The notes beneath the pieces were generated by a model. That model was not told where the DNA came from. It did not search any database and worked only from the letters and a program-made list of their open reading frames with translations. Of a stretch of DNA of 64,000 nucleotides, positions 53,023-61,288 are shown piece after piece (the first letter of the stretch is position 1; each line of letters starts with the position of its first letter). The position numbers were made by a program, and so were the translations under genes. The DNA is from Flavobacterium sp. IB48 (GTDB lineage Bacteria; Bacteroidota; Bacteroidia; Flavobacteriales; Flavobacteriaceae): contig NZ_JAEFCA010000001.1 in assembly GCF_016405855.1 (NCBI RefSeq), positions 35,111 to 99,110 on the forward strand. Reading direction: 5' to 3'.

Positions 53023-54471
53023 ATGAAGAAAATTTATATTCTATTCGTTACATTGATCAGCACATTTGCTGTTCAGGCACAAGTTAGTTTTGGAAACATG
53101 CAAAACCAAATCTCTAGAGGAAAAGATGGTATCAATGTTTTTGACGTACAAAAAGATACTAGAGAATTTAAAGGTCTTAGTATTGATCTTGGTGGTGCTT
53201 TCAACATGGATTTTCAAGCAACAAATTCATTCAACGATCAACCTGCTAACATTACCACTACGACTACTACTCCTAACGGAACTACCACTAGAACAATTTC
53301 AGGATATCGCTTAATGAATACTGAAAACAATTTTACGCTTCCTGCTGCTGACATGTATATTGGTGCTCAATTGTTTGACGGGGTAAGAGTAAATTTAGAT
53401 ATTTATTTAGCTTCAAGACACCATAATGATTCTTATGTAAAAGGTGGATACTTACAAATTGACAAATTAGACTTCATCAAAAAAGATTTCCTGGCTGATT
53501 TCATGAAATATGCTACAATTAAAATTGGACAAATGGAGAACAATTTTGGTGATGCTCATTTCAGAGGTTCTGATAATGGTAATACAATCCGAAATGCATT
53601 TGTTGGAAACAACATCATGTATTCTTTCACTACAGAAATGGGTATGGAGGTTTACTACAACAGAGACGGATTGGTAAGCATGTTAGGTGTTACAAATGGT
53701 AATTTAAATCAAAGTAATGAAGAAGTTTTTTATACTAGCGGACCAAACACTAATACAACGCATAGTCCTTCAATCTTAGCTAAATTAGGTTATGACAAAC
53801 AACTTAATGAAGATTTAAGAGTAAGATTAACTGGTTCTCTTTATCACAATGCAAATCTTGGTAACGCAAACATATATTCTGCTAACAGATCAGGATTTGG
53901 TTATTGGGGTATATTGAATAATAATCCTTATAAAAATACCATTACTAAAACCGATGCTAACGGTGTTGTTACTACAACTACAACCGATGTTGCTACTAGT
54001 TTTAGTAAGACATCTACTCCAGAGGCAACATTCAATCCTAATTTCAAAAATTGGGCTACGACATACATGATTAACCCTTTTGTAAAATATAAAGGACTTG
54101 AATTCTTCGGAACAATCGAATTGGCTTCAGGAGGTGATAAAGCGGGTACTGACGACAAACGTACAGCTAATCAATATGCTTCAGAGCTTATTTACAGATT
54201 TGGAGGAACTGAACAATTCTATATCGGAGGAAAATACAATACCGTATCTGGAAAATTATCTAATGCTGACGCTAAAAAGGTTACCGTAGATAAATTTGAA
54301 GCAAGCGCTGGTTGGTTTATGACTAAAAACATTTTAGCTAAATTAAACTACGTTAATCAAAAATATAAAGATTACTCACAATTTACAGGAGACCCTGCTA
54401 CTGGAAACCTAAACAACTTTTATGGTGGTAAATTTGAAGGTTTAGTATTCGAAGCAACCATTGCGTTCTAA
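53023..54471 (+). CDS. Predicted outer-membrane porin-like protein
   Basis: The 482-residue protein has a signal peptide (KKIYILFVTLISTFAVQAQV) and then barrel-like strands with aromatic girdle residues, ending in FEGLVFEATIAF with a terminal Phe, the usual barrel sorting sign. Two Thr-rich loops stand out (about residues 75-95 and 305-330: TNITTTTTT-like and VVTTTTTDVATS). The DMYIGAQLFDGVRVNLDIYL and FIKIGQMENNFGD-like blocks resemble phosphate-selective or carbohydrate porins. It lies between two YceI genes, which suggests a shared envelope role. Confidence 0.75.
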   Translation: MKKIYILFVTLISTFAVQAQVSFGNMQNQISRGKDGINVFDVQKDTREFKGLSIDLGGAFNMDFQATNSFNDQPANITTTTTTPNGTTTRTISGYRLMNTENNFTLPAADMYIGAQLFDGVRVNLDIYLASRHHNDSYVKGGYLQIDKLDFIKKDFLADFMKYATIKIGQMENNFGDAHFRGSDNGNTIRNAFVGNNIMYSFTTEMGMEVYYNRDGLVSMLGVTNGNLNQSNEEVFYTSGPNTNTTHSPSILAKLGYDKQLNEDLRVRLTGSLYHNANLGNANIYSANRSGFGYWGILNNNPYKNTITKTDANGVVTTTTTDVATSFSKTSTPEATFNPNFKNWATTYMINPFVKYKGLEFFGTIELASGGDKAGTDDKRTANQYASELIYRFGGTEQFYIGGKYNTVSGKLSNADAKKVTVDKFEASAGWFMTKNILAKLNYVNQKYKDYSQFTGDPATGNLNNFYGGKFEGLVFEATIAF

Positions 54472-54481
54472 TATAAAAAAA

Positions 54482-55033
54482 ATGAAAACAAGATTTTCAA
54501 TATTAATTATGGGTTTAGCAATGTTCTTTTTATTAGGAAGTGCTAAACCCACTTTTTTTCCAGAAGATACGGCTGTGGTAATAAATAAAATAAAGATAGA
54601 AATCACAGGTTTATCAACTGTCGGCAAATACAATTGCTCCAATACCTTTGCTATAAAAGATACAGTCTTTGTAAATTCAATCAAAAAAAACACTTTTAAT
54701 ACCGACATTAAAATGTCGAATTTTGATTGCGGCAATAAAGTAATGACTAAAGATTTACAAGGAACTGTAAAGGTTAAGAAATTCCCGAATAGTACTGTTT
54801 CCATTAGTGATATAAAACCTTGCGGAAAAAATTACAAATGCAAACTAAACTTTTATATTACCGACAAAACACTAAAATACAAAGATTTTATATTATACAA
54901 TAACGACGACAAAATTCAAGGAACTTTGAGTTTAAAATTCTCTGATATTGAATTAGAAGCTCCCGTAAAAATGGCGGGATTAATTAAAGTTAAAGATGAT
55001 ATTGTTATTAATTTCAGTCTATATAAAAACTAA
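54482..55033 (+). CDS. Divergent YceI-like periplasmic protein
   Basis: I choose the ATG at 54482 (MKTRFSILIMGLAMFFLLGS), since the longer frame overlaps the porin. The 183-residue product has a signal peptide and a YceI-like barrel (KIKIEITGLSTVGKYNCSN, LSLKFSDIELEAPVKMAGLI), with four cysteines (CSNTF, FDCGN, PCGKNYKCK) absent from the two paralogues, which may form disulfides. It lies ten bases after the porin stop. Confidence 0.72.
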   Translation: MKTRFSILIMGLAMFFLLGSAKPTFFPEDTAVVINKIKIEITGLSTVGKYNCSNTFAIKDTVFVNSIKKNTFNTDIKMSNFDCGNKVMTKDLQGTVKVKKFPNSTVSISDIKPCGKNYKCKLNFYITDKTLKYKDFILYNNDDKIQGTLSLKFSDIELEAPVKMAGLIKVKDDIVINFSLYKN

Positions 55034-55078
55034 TTTTTCGCAAAAAAAAATTAAACAGCAAGCGCACAAAAATCAAAA

Positions 55079-55097
55079 TTTGGCACAAGAATTGTTT
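55079..55097 (+). promoter_or_regulatory. Sigma-54-like promoter of the LEA-like lipoprotein gene
   Basis: TTTGGCACAAGAATTGTTT has the -24 TTGGCAC block and, after five bases, TTGT at -12, one base from the consensus TTGC. It lies 113 bases before the ATG at 55210, so a leader of about 100 bases would result. Confidence 0.5.
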
Positions 55098-55209
55098 TGC
55101 TCTCAAAAGAAAAAATAATCTTACAAAGAGCTCAATCATTTTAAAATTTGTAATTTTATTTTTCAGCCATTTAACCTTTAAGTTTTATCAACCTAAAAAA
55201 ATTGAAATT

Positions 55210-55608
55210 ATGAAAAAACAAATTTTGACATTAGCTGTAATTGCTTTATTAGCATTCGCTGTTCAATCATGCGAGAAAAAAGAAAACAAACCTGCGGAAG
55301 ACGAATTAACTCTTGGCAACAAAGTTGATTCTCTAACAACAGATATCAAAGAAGTAAAAGATAGTGCAGTAAGCAAAGCCGAAAATGCCGCTACTAAAGC
55401 AAAAGATGCGACAGAAACTGCAGCTCAAGACGTAAAAGATGCTACTAAAAAAGCCGCAAATGATGTTGAAAATGCCGCTAAGAAAACAGCAACTGACGTA
55501 AAAGACGCTACTAAGAAAGGAGCTGAAAAAGTAGAAAATGCTGCAAAAGCTGCAAAAGACGGAACTGTAAAAACAGCTAAAGATGTAGATGCGGCTTTGA
55601 AAAAATAA
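55210..55608 (+). CDS. Lipoprotein with LEA-like 11-residue repeats
   Basis: The 132-residue product has a lipoprotein signal ending VQSC (Cys21). From residue 50 it is Ala/Lys/Asp/Glu-rich with an 11-residue periodicity; two 22-residue units at 74-95 and 96-117 (both starting DVKDATKK) are near copies. This is the pattern of LEA/apolipoprotein-like helices, linked to desiccation or membrane stress in other organisms; that role is inferred. It stands alone between a sigma-54-like promoter and a terminator. Confidence 0.75.
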   Translation: MKKQILTLAVIALLAFAVQSCEKKENKPAEDELTLGNKVDSLTTDIKEVKDSAVSKAENAATKAKDATETAAQDVKDATKKAANDVENAAKKTATDVKDATKKGAEKVENAAKAAKDGTVKTAKDVDAALKK

Positions 55609-55630
55609 ACTTCATCTAAATCCTAACAGA

Positions 55631-55653
55631 AACCATTCGCAAAACGAATGGTT
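55631..55653 (+). terminator. Terminator of the LEA-like gene
   Basis: AACCATTCG pairs with CGAATGGTT around a five-base loop, then a run of T. Confidence 0.85.
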
Positions 55654-55677
55654 TTTTTATGCCCAATCGCAAGCAGA

Positions 55678-55693
55678 TATTTTTGTATTTTTG
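55678..55693 (+). promoter_or_regulatory. Twin -7 elements TATTTTTG of the O-methyltransferase gene
   Basis: TATTTTTG occurs twice back to back (55678-55685 and 55686-55693), ending 26 bases before the ATG at 55719. Its position rules out the upstream ATG at 55659 as the normal start. Confidence 0.6.
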
Positions 55694-55718
55694 TCTTCAA
55701 ATTACAAGATACTACAAC

Positions 55719-56360
55719 ATGCATTTTATATCTCAAGAACTAGAAGATTACATCGAACAGCATTCTGAAAAAGAACCAGAATTACTGGCGAAACTAAATA
55801 AAGAAACCTATCAAAAAATACTTTTGCCAAGAATGCTGAGCGGTCATTTTCAAGGCCGTGTTTTAAGCATGCTTTCTAAATTGATTCGTCCTGTAAATAT
55901 TCTCGAAATTGGTACTTATACCGGTTATGCAGCTTTATGCTTATGCGAAGGAATGCAAGAAAATGGTCAATTACATACAATTGATATCAAAGAAGAATTA
56001 ATTGATTTTCAACGAAAATATTTTGATATGTCTCCTTGGGGAAAACAAATTTTTCAACATTTAGGTGAAGCCGTAAATATTATTCCAGATTTAGACTTAA
56101 AATTTGATTTGGTTTTTATTGATGCCGATAAAGAAAACTACTTGAACTATTGGGAAATGATTGTTCCAAAAATGAATAAAGGCGGTATTATTTTATCGGA
56201 TAATGTTTTGTGGAGCGGAAAAATTCTGGAGCCAGTTCATCCAAACGACGTTAGCACAAAAGTACTTTTAGAATACAATCAGCTTTTAAAAGATGATCCG
56301 AGAGTAGAAACAGTTTTATTACCAATTCGCGATGGATTGACGGTTTCGAGGGTAGTGTAA
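55719..56360 (+). CDS. O-methyltransferase, class I SAM-dependent
   Basis: The 213-residue protein (from MHFISQELEDYIEQHSEKEP) matches the methyltransf_3 (caffeoyl-CoA/catechol type) family: ILEIGTYTGYAALCLCEGM as SAM loop, FDLVFIDADKENYLNYWEM with the metal-binding Asp, and GGIILSDNVLWSGKI. Such enzymes methylate oxygen of catechol-like groups with a divalent metal. The substrate here is unknown. Confidence 0.92.
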   Translation: MHFISQELEDYIEQHSEKEPELLAKLNKETYQKILLPRMLSGHFQGRVLSMLSKLIRPVNILEIGTYTGYAALCLCEGMQENGQLHTIDIKEELIDFQRKYFDMSPWGKQIFQHLGEAVNIIPDLDLKFDLVFIDADKENYLNYWEMIVPKMNKGGIILSDNVLWSGKILEPVHPNDVSTKVLLEYNQLLKDDPRVETVLLPIRDGLTVSRVV

Positions 56361-56412
56361 GCTTTTGCTTCTAAGATAATGAGGAGCTAAGGTTCTAAGT
56401 TCTTTTTAAAGA

Positions 56413-56642
56413 TGCTAAGTTTCTAAGATTCTAAGCTTTTAAACTAAAAATATACTATTGGGTTGCCTCCAGCTTTAGCTGGAGGAACATAATCTAAAAT
56501 AAAGGGCTTTAGCCAAATTAAGTAATCTTAATTTGGCTAAAGCCTTTCATTTGTCCATAAAAAAAAACCTCCAGCTAAAGCTGGAGGCAATTAATATATA
56601 AACCTTAGTATCTTAGTATCTCAGAATCTTAGAAACTTAGCA
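56413..56642. repeat. Three nested inverted repeats, about 230 bases
   Basis: Outer arms 56413-56432 and 56623-56642 are perfect 20-base complements (TGCTAAGTTTCTAAGATTCT). Middle arms 56463-56485 and 56568-56590 are perfect 23-base complements, and each is itself a hairpin (CCTCCAGC..GCTGGAGG). Inner arms about 56501-56522 and 56527-56547 pair with one bulge (GGCTTTAGCCAAATTAAG). The element fills the gap between the convergent genes and has no ORF. Confidence 0.88.
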
Positions 56643-56655
56643 CCTTAAAAAAAAT

Positions 56656-57219
56656 CTATCCTGGAAAATATTGTGGTTTCAGTTTTCTATAAACTAAATA
56701 AAGTAAAAATCCGAAGAGCGCTCCAAAGAAATACCCAGTAAGAATATCACCTGGATAATGCAATCCTAAATAAATTCGACTGTAAGCAAAGATTAAAGGC
56801 CACAGAAATAAGAATCCTAAATATTTAAAGTAACGTTTTAAAATCAAAAATAAGAAAGTCGCAACCGCCATCGTGTTAGCTGCATGCCCTGAGAAAAAGC
56901 TATATGATTGCCTAACTTGAACAACACGAATAATAGTATTTACTTCAGGATCATTACATGGTCGCAAACGCTGGAAAGTATGTTTGAATAAATTACAAGT
57001 CTGATCTGTAAAAGCAATCAGAATAGCAATGAAAAGCAATAAATACAGGGTTTGTTTTCCTCCTATTTTTTTATAAATAAGATAGAATAGAAATAAGAAA
57101 AATGGCGTCCAATACAACTGATTGGTTATAATAAGCCATAATTTGTCGAATGTTTCAGAACCTAATCCGTTAAGAAAGATTAAAAGTTCTTTATCTAATT
57201 CCTGTATTTTTTCAAGCAT
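56656..57219 (-). CDS. PAP2-family membrane phosphatase
   Basis: The 187-residue product is a PAP2 (type 2 phosphatidate phosphatase-like) membrane enzyme with about five to six membrane segments. The three catalytic blocks are KHTFQRLRPCN (K-x6-RP), FFSGHAAN (SGH) and SRIYLGLHYPGD (SR-x5-H). It removes phosphate from a lipid phosphate, possibly undecaprenyl pyrophosphate; the substrate is not fixed by sequence. Its start coincides with the end of the TatA gene. Confidence 0.9.
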   Translation of the reverse strand: MLEKIQELDKELLIFLNGLGSETFDKLWLIITNQLYWTPFFLFLFYLIYKKIGGKQTLYLLLFIAILIAFTDQTCNLFKHTFQRLRPCNDPEVNTIIRVVQVRQSYSFFSGHAANTMAVATFLFLILKRYFKYLGFLFLWPLIFAYSRIYLGLHYPGDILTGYFFGALFGFLLYLVYRKLKPQYFPG

Positions 57220-57566
57220 TACATTTGGCGTTTAATAGGTCCAGAAAGGTTATCAATATCTTCTTTTACTTTTTCTATTTCAGTTGCAGTATCTCCTAAA
57301 AGGTTTCCTGTATCTCCAAGTAAATTAGATTTTGCATTATTAATTTCTGCATTGATATTTCCTGTAAGATCATTCAAAGATTTCGCATCAAGACCATTTG
57401 CCTCTGCCCCTTTCTGAATTTCACTTTTAATATCATTAGTTGCATTTTTTAATTGAGCCATTGCTTTCCCCATTGTACGCGCAATTTCTGGCACTTTATC
57501 AGAACCAAAAAGCATTAGCACTATAAACAGTATGAAAACTAATTCTCCTCCTCCTATACCAAACAT
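57219..57566 (-). CDS. tatA: Twin-arginine translocase TatA/TatE-family subunit
   Basis: The 115-residue protein has the TatA plan: one N-terminal membrane helix (GGGELVFILFIVLMLFGSDKVPEIAR) then an amphipathic helix (TMGKAMAQLKNATNDIKSEIQ) and an acidic tail with a small repeat (NLLGDTGNLLGDT). The Tat system exports folded proteins. No tatC is seen in the window. The stop overlaps the PAP2 start, so they share a message. Confidence 0.85.
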   Translation of the reverse strand: MFGIGGGELVFILFIVLMLFGSDKVPEIARTMGKAMAQLKNATNDIKSEIQKGAEANGLDAKSLNDLTGNINAEINNAKSNLLGDTGNLLGDTATEIEKVKEDIDNLSGPIKRQM

Positions 57567-57663
57567 AACTTTTATTTTTGTTGTCGCAAAGATATTAAAC
57601 TTTTCAGGTTAGTGTTTTAAAATTAACTTAAAAAGTCCTTTAAAATGCATTTCCTAAAAAGAA

Positions 57664-57699
57664 AAAAGTTCATCAAGCTTTTAAACCTGATGAACTTTT
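57664..57699 (-). terminator. Terminator of the M1 peptidase gene
   Basis: AAAAGTTCATCA pairs perfectly with TGATGAACTTTT around a 12-base loop; on the minus strand it runs into T. Confidence 0.8.
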
Positions 57700-57719
57700 C
57701 ATTCTAATCCTTATTCTAT

Positions 57720-59963
57720 TTAGTCAAATTTCGACTTTGTTTCTACTTTTGGCCAAGAGTTATTGGTTACATCAATATCTGCTGTTAGCAATTGTGGGTC
57801 AATTTGAATACTCTTAATTGCTTTTGTAGTAGCATAAACCTTCTTAGCTGTATCATTACTTTTTCTCCAGATTTGCGCTGGGTATTTGTAATTATCTTTA
57901 GAACCATCTTCATAAGTAATCTCAACTAAAATAGGCATAATCATTCCGCCTGGTTTATTAAATTCTACTTCGTAGAAATACTTTGGAGATTTAATAGAAG
58001 CTTTTTCTTCAGCTGTAAAAGTCTGATCTACGTAATCTGCCAAAGGCTTGAAATCTTCTATTTTTAAAGCTTTTTTCTTAGAGCTATTTACTTCTGCATT
58101 ATCTCCGGCAACCAAGTAAACAAATGGCCCTTTTTCGAATCCAAAACGTCCTTTTCTCACTTTTACATCTTTAATATCTGTCGTCGGAGTATCAGAAACA
58201 TAATATTGTTTTACATCTTTAATTCCAATATCTACAAAATCTGTAGAATAGAACCATCCTCTCCAGAACCAATCTAAATCTACTGCAGAAGCATCTTCCA
58301 TTGTTCTAAAGAAATCTTCTGGAGTTGGGTGCTTAAATTTCCATCTGTTTGCATACGTTTTGAATGCATGATCGAATAATTCTCTTCCCATAACTACTTC
58401 TCTTAAAATATTAAGACCTGTAGCTGGTTTTCCGTAAGCATTATTTCCAAATTGGTGAATTGTTTCAGAGTTTGACATAATTGGCTCCAAAAACTTTTGA
58501 TCACCACTCATGTAAGGAACAATATTTTTAGCTGGTCCTCTTCTTGAAGGGAAAGTTGGATCTAATTCCTGTTCTGCTAAATACTCTAAAAATGAGTTCA
58601 AACCTTCATCCATCCAAGTCCATTGACGCTCATCTGAATTTACGATCATTGGGAAAAAATTATGCCCTACTTCGTGAATAACAACACCAATCATTCCATT
58701 TTTCACCTCTTTGCTAGTCACTCCATTTTCGTCCGGACGACCAAAATTCCAGCAAATCATCGGATATTCCATTCCTTGATCTTCTGCAGAAACAGAAACT
58801 GCTTTTGGATAAGGATAATCAAAAGTATGTGCAGAATAGCTTTTTAAAGTATGTGCAACAGTCATTGTTGAAGTTTCTCCCCAAAGCGGATTTGCTTCTT
58901 TTGGATAAACAGACTCTGCCATTACCACTTTATTATTCAATTTTACAGCCATTGCATCGTAAATGAATTTTCTAGAAGAAGCAATTCCGAAATCACGAAC
59001 ATTTTTAGCACTGAATTTCCAAGTTTTTTTCTTGTCAGAGAAACCTTTTTCAGCCGCCTCTGCTTCTGCCTGTGTTACAATAACAACAGGTTTGTCAAAT
59101 GATTTTTGTGCTTGCTCGTATCTTTTTACTTGTTCAGCTGTAAATACTTCGCTTCTGTTCATCAATTCTCCAGTTGCATCGATTACGTGATCTGCAGGCA
59201 CTGTAATATTTACATCAAAGTTTCCAAAAGGAAGCGCAAACTCTCCACTTCCCCAGAATTGCATGTTCTGCCATCCTTCAACATCATTGTAAACCGCCAT
59301 TCTTGGATAGAATTGTGCAATTACATATAATTTATTACCGTCTTTCTCGAATAGTTCATATCCTGAACGACCGCCTTCTTTTCTATAATTGTTGATATTG
59401 TACCACCATTTGATTGAGAAAGAAATTTTCTCTCCAGGTTTTAAAGGCGAAGTCAAATTAATACGCATCATGGTTTCATTGATCGTATAAGACATCGGAT
59501 TTCCTTTAACATCCTTAACTTGCTCAATATTAAAACCGCGCTCTAAATCTTTTTTCAAATATTTAGAAGAAAAGCCATCAAGTGCAAGAACCTGACTAAT
59601 TTTATCGCTTTCCGCCAATGTGCTTTGCGTATTTGCTCTTGCTTGATTTTGATCTAATTGCACCCACAAATATTCCAGACTATCTGGCGAATTATTAGTG
59701 TAGGTAATTGTTTCAGACCCGCTTAATTTTGAATTTTTATCATCTAATTCAACATCAATTTTGTAATCTGCTTGCTGTTGGTAATAAGCTGGCCCTGGAG
59801 CTCCAGAAGCCGTACGAAACATGTTTGGAGTTGCCAACAAATCGTACATTTGGCTAAACTTGTTGGTATCGTACTTACCTTCTTGTTTAGCAGGTGTGGT
59901 TGTTGCTTTCTCCTGCGCCACTAACATTGCAGGAAAAAGTAATAATAATGAAAGTTTTTTCAT
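57720..59963 (-). CDS. M1 family metallopeptidase
   Basis: The 747-residue protein has a signal peptide (KKLSLLLLFPAMLVAQ), an N-terminal beta domain and a gluzincin catalytic domain with H430-E431-x2-H434 and Glu453 18 residues on (HEVGHN and WMDEGLNSFLEY). It lacks a clear GxMEN, having DQGMEYPMICWN before the zinc site. It is an exported aminopeptidase-like enzyme typical of Bacteroidota. The end is beta-rich and lacks a type IX sorting tail. Confidence 0.92.
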   Translation of the reverse strand: MKKLSLLLLFPAMLVAQEKATTTPAKQEGKYDTNKFSQMYDLLATPNMFRTASGAPGPAYYQQQADYKIDVELDDKNSKLSGSETITYTNNSPDSLEYLWVQLDQNQARANTQSTLAESDKISQVLALDGFSSKYLKKDLERGFNIEQVKDVKGNPMSYTINETMMRINLTSPLKPGEKISFSIKWWYNINNYRKEGGRSGYELFEKDGNKLYVIAQFYPRMAVYNDVEGWQNMQFWGSGEFALPFGNFDVNITVPADHVIDATGELMNRSEVFTAEQVKRYEQAQKSFDKPVVIVTQAEAEAAEKGFSDKKKTWKFSAKNVRDFGIASSRKFIYDAMAVKLNNKVVMAESVYPKEANPLWGETSTMTVAHTLKSYSAHTFDYPYPKAVSVSAEDQGMEYPMICWNFGRPDENGVTSKEVKNGMIGVVIHEVGHNFFPMIVNSDERQWTWMDEGLNSFLEYLAEQELDPTFPSRRGPAKNIVPYMSGDQKFLEPIMSNSETIHQFGNNAYGKPATGLNILREVVMGRELFDHAFKTYANRWKFKHPTPEDFFRTMEDASAVDLDWFWRGWFYSTDFVDIGIKDVKQYYVSDTPTTDIKDVKVRKGRFGFEKGPFVYLVAGDNAEVNSSKKKALKIEDFKPLADYVDQTFTAEEKASIKSPKYFYEVEFNKPGGMIMPILVEITYEDGSKDNYKYPAQIWRKSNDTAKKVYATTKAIKSIQIDPQLLTADIDVTNNSWPKVETKSKFD

Positions 59964-60029
59964 AAAAATTTAATGGTAATTTCTTTAGGCTGTGAAAATA
60001 GTAATTAAAACATTAATTTTACCAATACA

Positions 60030-60536
60030 TTAATATTTTAACAATTCTTTCCTTGAAGATTCTGTAAAAAGAACACTTCTTTTGGTATCAAATGCTGAAA
60101 TATGTGTAATGTTTTGCTGTTCTGAATTCCAATCTACCAAAATCGTATTTGAAATTTCAAGTGTTTTAAACTTATCTATATCCTTAATTCTAGAATAACA
60201 CACCAAAACATCGTCAGCTTCAACTTCTTTAGATAAAAAAGTTATCACTTTTGATTGCCCGTTTACTTTAATTAAAAAGTGTTCTGACAAATATTTTTTT
60301 AATAATTCAACATCTGCTGGAGTCTCTTTACTTGTACCAACAAACGTCTTTTTGTGATACTTTTTCTCCATTGCATTATTCAAATCATCAATAAAAATGC
60401 GGGAAGTAATTTGCAGCATCTTCTTTTCTGCCGCATAATTTACTTGAAAAACACCTACATAAAATTTATGAAAAGCAAATGCAGAAGACAACATAAACAA
60501 AAGCCCCAGCAAAGGGAAAATTAACTTTTTTTTCAT
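60030..60536 (-). CDS. DUF6702-like exported protein
   Basis: The 168-residue product has a signal peptide (KKLIFPLLGLLFMLSSAFAF) followed at once by HKFYVGVFQVNYAAEKKMLQITSRIFIDD, the start seen in DUF6702-type proteins, which precedes M1 peptidase genes in many Flavobacteriia. It is probably periplasmic. It overlaps the carboxypeptidase-D-like gene by four bases (ATGA). The family name is from memory. Confidence 0.72.
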   Translation of the reverse strand: MKKKLIFPLLGLLFMLSSAFAFHKFYVGVFQVNYAAEKKMLQITSRIFIDDLNNAMEKKYHKKTFVGTSKETPADVELLKKYLSEHFLIKVNGQSKVITFLSKEVEADDVLVCYSRIKDIDKFKTLEISNTILVDWNSEQQNITHISAFDTKRSVLFTESSRKELLKY

Positions 60537-61288
60537 TTTTGAGTAGCCTCAGCTTTCTTAAAATCTTTATTCTTATTAATCATAAAGTCCATTAATTGAA
60601 ACTTCTGATCTGGATCTACTAATTGTTTAGAACGAGGATCGTTTGAGCAGTACATTAAGAAAAGTTCAATTTCATCGTCTTTCAAATTAAGCGTCTTAAT
60701 ATAAAAGTCTTTTTTAAAATTGTCTTTAGCATATTCTACAAAAGCAATATCTGTAACTTCTTCGTCTTTTACTTCGTCTTTTTTACTCAAAAGTTTTTTG
60801 ACATCTTTAAAAATTCGAACAAAATCAGTTCCATATTTTATAGTCTGATCCGACATCATTGCATTATTTTTCGCTGTAGACTGGTTATCGTCCTCAAACT
60901 GCATATCTACATACTTCTGCGAACCACCTTGTAACGCTTTTACTTTTAATTCTTTATGAACAACAACTTCTTTAAGCTGATTGTTAACCAAATCTAATTT
61001 TACTTTCAAAAGAATCTCAGCACAATCTTTTTCAGTTAAAACTATTTTTTTTGATTGAAATGTGAGGCCAGAGAATAGTAAAGTATCTTTTGGCTGTGCA
61101 GCAATATCAAACAAACCGCCGGCACCAATAAATGTCCTAACATTTGCATTGATATTCATTACATAACCACTTTCTATGGCTAAAAAATCATTTATAACCT
61201 GACCGTGTAATGGTTTCCTAAAACCGTTTTGTCCTAATACAAATTGACAAAATAAGCAGACAACGAGTACTCCTAATTTATTTTTCAT
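60533..61288 (-). CDS. Carboxypeptidase-D-like surface protein 3
   Basis: The 251-residue product has a signal peptide (KLGVLVVCLFCQFVLGQ) and an N-terminal CarboxypepD_reg-like sandwich (LHGQVINDFLAIESGYVMNI, GGLFDIAAQPKDTLLFSGLTFQ) with the VVVHKELKVKAL-type linker. The rest is helical and charged. It is the third of three tandem paralogues and overlaps the one before it by 11 bases. Confidence 0.75.
   Translation of the reverse strand: MKNKLGVLVVCLFCQFVLGQNGFRKPLHGQVINDFLAIESGYVMNINANVRTFIGAGGLFDIAAQPKDTLLFSGLTFQSKKIVLTEKDCAEILLKVKLDLVNNQLKEVVVHKELKVKALQGGSQKYVDMQFEDDNQSTAKNNAMMSDQTIKYGTDFVRIFKDVKKLLSKKDEVKDEEVTDIAFVEYAKDNFKKDFYIKTLNLKDDEIELFLMYCSNDPRSKQLVDPDQKFQLMDFMINKNKDFKKAEATQK

Noticed and set aside
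55659..55718. ATG at 55659 as start of the O-methyltransferase
   Set aside because: It lies upstream of two -7 elements and directly after the previous terminator; the family start fits 55719.
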